A stretch of 6,798 nt of DNA from positions 1-6,798 of the forward strand of contig JAUUZA010000034.1 of the NCBI GenBank assembly GCA_030590165.1, written 5' to 3'. This DNA is from Candidatus Altarchaeota archaeon (GTDB lineage: Archaea > SpSt-1190). This document shows, one piece after another, positions 1-3,956 of the stretch (the stretch's first letter is position 1; each line of letters opens with the position of its first letter). The notes under the pieces were generated by a model. The model was not told where the DNA came from, did not search any database, and saw nothing but the letters and a program-made list of their open reading frames with translations. A program made the translations under genes and the position numbers.

Positions 1-222
1 CAGAGGCTTCCAAATCTTAGAAAATTAGTGAATGAAATTGTTAAGTTCAAGACGCTTCCTTTCTGTTCAAGGTGGGTTTCGAAGCCAGAATATTTGAGAA
101 TGCTTGTAAAAAGTGAGACTTTGCATAATTATCCTCTACTTGTAGAAGTTTCAGGGGGAATGGTTAGTCAGGCTGAGGATACCTTTTACATAAAGGACGG
201 GAAGGTTACAATAGTAACTTAA
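1..222 (+). CDS. 3' end of an unrecognised protein gene (5' truncated by window edge)
   Basis: The reading frame is open from the first base to the TAA at 220-222, giving 73 visible C-terminal residues. There is a GTG at 28, but the frame continues upstream of it (QRLPNLRKL...), so the gene most likely begins outside the window and the GTG is probably internal. The visible part is a mixed, soluble-looking segment ending in a short beta-like stretch (TFYIKDGKVTIVT). It has no membrane segment, no metal-binding cluster and no motif I recognise. It lies 25 bases upstream of the pilus ATPase on the same strand, so it could be cotranscribed with it, but nothing visible ties its function to the pilus genes. 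I do not assign a function. Confidence 0.6.
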   Translation, partial: QRLPNLRKLVNEIVKFKTLPFCSRWVSKPEYLRMLVKSETLHNYPLLVEVSGGMVSQAEDTFYIKDGKVTIVT

Positions 223-230
223 TTTAAGTT
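219..230 (+). promoter_or_regulatory. possible archaeal TATA-like element before the ATPase gene
   Basis: The A/T-only run TTAATTTAAG (219-228) is centred about 24 bases before the GTG start at 248. This is close to the spacing expected of an archaeal TATA box for a leaderless or nearly leaderless transcript. No Shine-Dalgarno-like sequence precedes that GTG, which agrees with leaderless translation. In an AT-rich genome such runs are common, and the upstream gene may simply read through, so this is a weak call. Confidence 0.25.
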
Positions 231-237
231 CCGTTAA

Positions 238-261
238 GTATACTCTTGTGCTTGGGTATAC
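238..261 (+). promoter_or_regulatory. inverted repeat / potential hairpin enclosing the ATPase GTG start codon
   Basis: The palindrome GTATAC occurs at 238-243 and again at 256-261. The two copies can pair, and the pairing extends inward by a T-G wobble (244/255) and a C-G pair (245/254). This gives an 8-pair stem with the 8-base loop TTGTGCTT (246-253), which holds the GTG start at 248-250. The same sequence could instead be a protein-binding operator with two GTATAC sites 18 bases apart. The pairing is visible in the sequence; any regulatory role is inferred. Confidence 0.3.
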
Positions 262-1480
262 CTGCGAGGGCACGGCAGATAGAAACTATCCGATTATTGG
301 TTCTTCTGAAAAGAAACTTCTTCTTCGGTTTTTGGAGCTTTATTCAACTAAAGGGGACATTTTAGATACTTTGATAAAACAAGCCAAGAAAAAATTTGAA
401 TTTAATGAAGAGTCTATTCGTTTTTGGGCCCCAAAACTTATTGAGGGGCGTTTTGGTCCCTTTGAACCTCTTTTTTCTGAGGAGCTTGAAGAAATTATGA
501 TTAATGAAATTAATGGTTCAATTTTTGTTTATGATAGAAAAAGAGGAATGGAAAAAACAAATTTAAAGATAACTTCAAAAGAATATTTTCTTGAAATTGT
601 TAATAGAATGTTGGCTCCTCTTGGGAGACGAGTGAATCAAGCTAATCCACGAGAATCAGGAATTCTTGAAAATGGAGATAGAATTAGTGTTGCAATTCCA
701 CCATATTCACGAGAACATTCACTTTCAATTAGAAGATACGCTGCAGATTCATTTACTTTATCCGACCTCATTGAATTGGAAATGTTGACAGCTGAAGCTG
801 CTGCGTTTTTATGGGCAGTTATGGAAGCAGGAAATATTAATGTGGGTATAGTTGGAAACACCGGTTCAGGAAAGACAACATTAATGAATGCTTTAATAAC
901 TTTTTTTCCTAAAAAAAGTCGCATAGTTATTATTGAGGATATTCCTGAAATTAGACCCTTACAAGAACAGGTAGTTGGATTGATTTCAAATAAAACTTTG
1001 AAAATTTCAATGAAGGATTCAATTCTTGATTCACTTAGACTTCGTCCAGATAGAGTAATTGTTGGGGAAGTTAGGAGTAATGAAGAGGTTGAAGCCTTGA
1101 GAGAATCTTGTTTGGCGGGGCATGCACTTGGAACTTATTTTACTTATCACGCTGAAAGTTTAAAATTAGCTTATTCTCGTTTAATGAGTCAAGGATTTCC
1201 AAAATATGATTTAAGTGTGATTTCTTTGATTGTGGTTTGTAAACGATATGAGGTTAATGGAAAAACAGTAAGGCGTGTTATTGAGATAGGGGGGCAGAAA
1301 CCAATCTTTTTGATGAAAAACGGAAGACTAAAAAAGATTAATGAATTTAATTCGGAATACTTAAAAAAATCATTTGGAAATTTAGATAAAGAAATTAAGA
1401 AAAAAATAAAGTTGTTGAAGAGTTTTAGGGGAATGAAACAGAAAGAATTATTTATGAAGTTAGGGGGAAATAAAAAGTGA
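248..1480 (+). CDS. Tad/VirB11-like type IV pilus or secretion assembly ATPase (CpaF/TadA family)
   Basis: This is a cytoplasmic hexameric-type secretion ATPase expected to drive assembly of a type IV filament. Its 410 residues show the full family signature. An N-terminal domain at about 75-165 carries the FVYDRKRGMEKTN and ENGDRISVAIPP segments. Walker A is GNTGSGKT at 203-210, the Asp box is IIEDIPEI at 228-235, Walker B is PDRVIVGEV at 267-275, and the His box is GHALGTYFTYHAES at 291-304. A lysine-rich tail (about 370-410) follows the ATPase core. The GTG at 248 is the first usable start after the in-frame stop at 215-217; the next candidate, a TTG at 332, has no ribosome site. At 410 residues it is shorter than many archaeal relatives because the region before the N-domain is brief. 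Its stop overlaps the next GTG by four bases, and two T2SSF proteins follow, which favours a Tad-like pilus over a DNA-transfer VirB11 role. The cargo is not shown by the sequence. Confidence 0.93.
   Translation: MLGYTCEGTADRNYPIIGSSEKKLLLRFLELYSTKGDILDTLIKQAKKKFEFNEESIRFWAPKLIEGRFGPFEPLFSEELEEIMINEINGSIFVYDRKRGMEKTNLKITSKEYFLEIVNRMLAPLGRRVNQANPRESGILENGDRISVAIPPYSREHSLSIRRYAADSFTLSDLIELEMLTAEAAAFLWAVMEAGNINVGIVGNTGSGKTTLMNALITFFPKKSRIVIIEDIPEIRPLQEQVVGLISNKTLKISMKDSILDSLRLRPDRVIVGEVRSNEEVEALRESCLAGHALGTYFTYHAESLKLAYSRLMSQGFPKYDLSVISLIVVCKRYEVNGKTVRRVIEIGGQKPIFLMKNGRLKKINEFNSEYLKKSFGNLDKEIKKKIKLLKSFRGMKQKELFMKLGGNKK
1463..1467 (+). promoter_or_regulatory. Shine-Dalgarno-like GGGGG before the first T2SSF gene
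   Basis: GGGGG lies 9 bases before the GTG at 1477, inside the end of the ATPase gene. It can pair with the CCUCC anti-Shine-Dalgarno with one G-U wobble and supports the GTG start in the GTGA overlap. Confidence 0.45.
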
Positions 1481-2151
1481 TTTATGATTTGAATTCTCTA
1501 AATAAAATTGCAGTGAAAGCTGGAATAAAAGATGTTGAAAGGCTTTCAAAAAAATTTATTCCGACTCTTTTTCTGCCTGTTTTCTTAATAAATATAAATC
1601 TTCTTCTGGCTTTTTTGTTTTTGATATTGTTGTTGAGATTACCCTACCTTTATCTATGGTATTTATCAAAACAAAGACATAAAAAAATTAGACAACAGCT
1701 TCCTCTTTTTATTTCATCTTTGAAGTGGATGTTATCAATTCACCCAATTCAAAAAGCACTTTGTATTGTTAAATTTGGTGAGGTTTCAAAAATTTTTAAG
1801 ATATTCTGTGTAAATTATAATAAGGGTGAAGATTTTCAAAAAGCAATTAAAAAATGTGCAATTTTTCCTGAACTTGAGGAATTAATAAAACGTTTAATTG
1901 TAATTTACAATACGGGGAGTGGGGAAGAATTACTTAATCTTTATGCAGACAAGGTTTCGAGTGAAAATTTAACTCGTGCTAGAAAACTCTCTGCAAGAAT
2001 GGAGATTTTTGCTGTTGCCTACACTACGGTTGCAGCAATAATTCCTGCTATGTATTCAGGACTTACTATGAATGCAGGGGGAAGTAATGCCATTTATTTA
2101 GGGGCTTTAGCAAGTTTATTATTAGTGATATTATGGAAAGTCGTGGAATGA
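1477..2151 (+). CDS. T2SSF-domain (TadB/TadC/FlaJ-like) membrane platform protein, first copy
   Basis: This is a polytopic inner-platform protein expected to sit in the membrane above the ATPase and connect it to the growing filament. The 224-residue protein has a long hydrophobic stretch at about 28-63 (one or two helices). A cytoplasmic helical T2SSF-like domain follows at about 70-172, with RQQLPLFISSLKWML at 72-86 and the IYNTGSGEELLNLYADKV segment at 143-160 typical of the family. Two further membrane segments lie at about 176-196 and 203-222. It has only one T2SSF domain, as in TadB or TadC, whereas archaellar FlaJ-type proteins carry two and are over twice as long. It starts with GTG in a GTGA overlap with the ATPase stop, behind a GGGGG ribosome site, so its translation is probably coupled. 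Membership rests on domain pattern and neighbours rather than strong sequence motifs. Confidence 0.82.
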   Translation: MIYDLNSLNKIAVKAGIKDVERLSKKFIPTLFLPVFLININLLLAFLFLILLLRLPYLYLWYLSKQRHKKIRQQLPLFISSLKWMLSIHPIQKALCIVKFGEVSKIFKIFCVNYNKGEDFQKAIKKCAIFPELEELIKRLIVIYNTGSGEELLNLYADKVSSENLTRARKLSARMEIFAVAYTTVAAIIPAMYSGLTMNAGGSNAIYLGALASLLLVILWKVVE

Positions 2152-2774
2152 TTATTGCTTTAGGTGGGTTGGCCTTAGTTTTTCCAGAGTATGCACTCTT
2201 TTTTGTAATGGGTGCTTTGATTTTTGTAATTTTTCAGAGATGGAAAATTTCAAAGAAGAGAATAAAATCAGATGAAATGTCGGTTGAACTTTTATTCAGT
2301 TTAGGTAGTTTAAAAAATATGACTGAAGTTTCAGTTGCGAATGAAATGAAAAAATTCAATTGTTTTGAAGAATATGTTATTAAATTTGAAAAAACATCAA
2401 AACTTGATTTTCCAAATTTTGGTTGGAAAAGTTCAACAGTTGCAATGGCTATTCGTTCAGCTCTTAAAACTGGAAATCAAAAAATTCTTTCAAAAGCTCT
2501 GCAACAGATTTCTGCCAGACAGCAGTCCTTGAGTGAAACACAATCTATTATGACATCACAAAAGTATACACTTATTGCTTCAATGGCAGTTGCCTCTGCT
2601 ATATTGGGTTTGACTTCATCAATATCTGGGCAAAATTATTTGTACTATGTTATTATTCAATCTTTAATTTCTTCTCTTTGGGTCACTTTTCTTGGAAATA
2701 ATTTTTATGAAGCACTTTCACTCTCTCTACCCCTATGTTTATCTGCATATTTTCTTTCCCTTCGGTTTGTGTAA
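2148..2774 (+). CDS. second T2SSF-like membrane platform protein (TadB/TadC-like, divergent)
   Basis: This probable partner of the preceding platform protein has 208 residues from the chosen start. A hydrophobic stretch at about 1-29 is followed by a cytoplasmic helical region at about 35-135, including the ALKTGNQKILSKALQQISARQQSLSE segment split here as ALKTGNQKILSKALQQ (105-120) and ISARQQSLSE (121-130). Three closely spaced membrane helices follow at about 139-158, 163-183 and 188-206. The layout (helix, soluble helical domain, helices) is that of T2SSF proteins, but the sequence is more divergent than the first copy. I start it at the ATG at 2148, which makes an ATGA overlap with the upstream stop and has GGAAAG seven bases before it. 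An ATG at 2133 would add MESRG and create a 19-base overlap, but has no ribosome site. The pair probably forms a two-subunit platform in place of one FlaJ-like protein. Confidence 0.75.
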   Translation: MIIALGGLALVFPEYALFFVMGALIFVIFQRWKISKKRIKSDEMSVELLFSLGSLKNMTEVSVANEMKKFNCFEEYVIKFEKTSKLDFPNFGWKSSTVAMAIRSALKTGNQKILSKALQQISARQQSLSETQSIMTSQKYTLIASMAVASAILGLTSSISGQNYLYYVIIQSLISSLWVTFLGNNFYEALSLSLPLCLSAYFLSLRFV

Positions 2775-2777
2775 TCC

Positions 2778-2785
2778 TTTTATTC
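2778..2785 (+). promoter_or_regulatory. possible TATA-like element before the prepilin gene
   Basis: The 30-base gap between the second T2SSF gene and the prepilin-like gene contains TTTTATTC, centred roughly 24 bases before the ATG at 2805. It could give the subunit gene its own leaderless transcript, which would make sense because a subunit is needed in excess of motor proteins. The match to an archaeal TATA box is poor and the call is tentative. Confidence 0.2.
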
Positions 2786-2804
2786 TTGTATGTAATAGTG
2801 ATAC

Positions 2805-3047
2805 ATGCGTGGCATGACCACGGTGGAATGGCTAGTTATTGCGGCTATAGTTTTATTGGCGTCTAAGTATGTCATAGGATATTGGCAAGGAATATGGAAT
2901 CCAACAAAGGCAAAGGCTGAAGAGCTAGGGGCGTCGTTTAATGAAAGTCTTGATAACCTCAATGTTTTGAGCGAGAAACAAATTTTACCTCTGCCAAATC
3001 ACCAAGAGTTGCATTTGGAAGGTTTTTGGAAAAACTTTGGCCTGTAG
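2805..3047 (+). CDS. small prepilin-like protein with class III (type IV pilin) signal peptide
   Basis: The 80-residue protein begins MRGMTTVEWLVIAAIVLLA. A short basic leader ends in Gly3, and processing after it would put a glutamate at mature position +5, followed by a hydrophobic helix of about 20 residues. This is the hallmark of substrates of archaeal prepilin peptidases and of TadE/Flp-like pseudopilins. After cleavage a 77-residue protein remains, with a roughly 50-residue polar tail and no cysteine. Such a tail is short for a globular pilin head, so it may be a Flp-like structural pilin or a minor pseudopilin. It lies 30 bases after the second T2SSF gene, so it is the obvious candidate substrate of that machine. 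An internal ATG at 2814 would remove the leader and is rejected. Its last 89 bases are antisense to the 3' end of the aMBF1 gene. Confidence 0.72.
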   Translation: MRGMTTVEWLVIAAIVLLASKYVIGYWQGIWNPTKAKAEELGASFNESLDNLNVLSEKQILPLPNHQELHLEGFWKNFGL

Positions 3048-3441
3048 AAATTATTCCACTTAATTGAATTTCGAGAGTTTTTTCTAGTTTCTTTTTTATT
3101 TTATTGTCTGGAGTAAGTTTTCCTTTTACAACTCTTTCAACAATATTAAGTTTTTCAGAAATTTTTATTGCGAGTTCTTTTGTTGTCAATCCCTTTTTCA
3201 TCATTGCATCTTTTATTCGTTTAGCATAGTCTGGAAAAATATCCTCTTCTCTTTTTGATTGTTTAGTAAATTGTGGCGTGTATTGTGTTTTATATTGAAC
3301 TTGAGATTTTCTGGTGACTATGGGTTTTGGTATTGATACTTCCCTCCCTAATTTAGTACAATTTTCACAAACAGAAAAAAAAAGACCATCCGTCTTGATT
3401 TTTGTCACTGCTCTTTTTTCTCCGCATATTTCGCAAAGCAT
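2959..3441 (-). CDS. mbf1: archaeal multiprotein bridging factor aMBF1 (zinc ribbon plus HTH)
   Basis: aMBF1 is a widespread archaeal basal-transcription or translation-associated factor related to eukaryotic MBF1. The 160-residue protein opens with a zinc ribbon, CEIC at 3-6 and CENC at 25-28. A basic, flexible linker runs from about 35 to 66. The conserved Cro/C1-type HTH follows at about 70-127, with DYAKRIKDAMMKKGLTTKEL at 71-90 and a KGKLTPDNKIKKKLEKTLEI core at 106-125. It ends with ATLGDLAEV, resembling the LGD tail of the family, so the C-terminus looks genuine even though it overlaps the prepilin gene on the other strand. The ATG lies 11 bases after the AMMECR1 stop; only a weak AAAGAAA precedes it. 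It is the last gene of the minus-strand unit, and I see no clear oligo-T terminator after it. Length and domain order are normal. Confidence 0.92.
   Translation of the reverse strand: MLCEICGEKRAVTKIKTDGLFFSVCENCTKLGREVSIPKPIVTRKSQVQYKTQYTPQFTKQSKREEDIFPDYAKRIKDAMMKKGLTTKELAIKISEKLNIVERVVKGKLTPDNKIKKKLEKTLEIQLSGIISTGQSFSKNLPNATLGDLAEVKFVSRSKH
3078..3103 (+). terminator. possible oligo-T terminator for the pilus operon
   Basis: About 30 bases after the prepilin stop the plus strand carries a T-rich tract with runs of six (3078-3083) and six (3092-3097) T residues. Archaeal terminators are often simple oligo-T tracts without a hairpin. The tract is also the antisense of lysine codons in the aMBF1 gene, so it may be coding composition only. 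Confidence 0.25.
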
Positions 3442-3452
3442 AATTTTCTTTA

Positions 3453-3956
3453 TTATGTTTCTTTAAAAATTTGAGCGCTGAATTTCCAAATTTGTGATGT
3501 TTTCCACGCATTTTTATTTAAACCTGCCTTTTCTGAAACTGCTTCAAGAAATTCAATTATAGACATTTTCCATTCAATTGCAACCTGTGGGAGTAAAAGT
3601 CCTGAATTCAAACCTTGTTTGATAATAATTCCGTGTTTTCCAATTTCAATTTTCCTTTCTGGATTTTTTACAAGTTCAGGAGGAGTAAGTAAACTAATTT
3701 CAATTTTAATGTCTTTCATTTCGTCATGAGTTACTTTTTCAAATCTTGAATCACTTAATGTAGATATTGCCGCTAGTTTTAGATTTTTTGAAATTTTTGA
3801 TGGCTTAATTATCCCAATACACCCCCTTAATTTTTCGTGTTTCTTAAGTGTCACAAAAACTCCCGCTTCACCCTCAATTTCAGGTTCAAATTCTTTATTT
3901 TGAAAATAAGCATCAATAATTTTTCTAGTTTGATTTATAATGTCTTCATACTCCAA
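3453..3956 (-). CDS. AMMECR1-family protein
   Basis: This 167-residue protein has the AMMECR1 signature LRGCIG at 43-48, preceded by GVFVTL at 32-37 and followed by SRFEKVTHDEM (70-80), EISLLTPPE (86-94), the GLLLPQVAIEW block (119-129) and EKAGLNKNAW (142-151). The family is conserved across archaea, bacteria and eukaryotes. It has a two-subdomain alpha/beta fold and no settled biochemical activity, though the invariant RGCxG cysteine suggests a catalytic or redox role. The start is a TTG, supported by a strong GGGGGTG ribosome site seven bases before it; the next in-frame methionine is at residue 80, inside the domain. The protein is slightly shorter than common archaeal members (about 190-200 residues). 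The cysteine usually found in the segment before KAGL is a serine here (SEKAGL). It overlaps the end of the upstream surface-protein gene by 22 bases. Confidence 0.92.
   Translation of the reverse strand: MEYEDIINQTRKIIDAYFQNKEFEPEIEGEAGVFVTLKKHEKLRGCIGIIKPSKISKNLKLAAISTLSDSRFEKVTHDEMKDIKIEISLLTPPELVKNPERKIEIGKHGIIIKQGLNSGLLLPQVAIEWKMSIIEFLEAVSEKAGLNKNAWKTSQIWKFSAQIFKET

Noticed and set aside
637-924. Minus-strand open frame of 95 codons inside the ATPase gene
   Set aside because: It lies entirely opposite the conserved ATPase core, shows no domain and is a shadow of the real frame.
248-2774. Archaellum operon (flaI/flaJ)
   Set aside because: No other archaellum genes are present, the platform is split into two short proteins, and the ATPase resembles the Tad/VirB11 group more closely in layout.
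2780-2962. Minus-strand frame opposite the prepilin gene
   Set aside because: The plus-strand frame has a clear prepilin leader and operon context; the minus frame has no recognisable feature.
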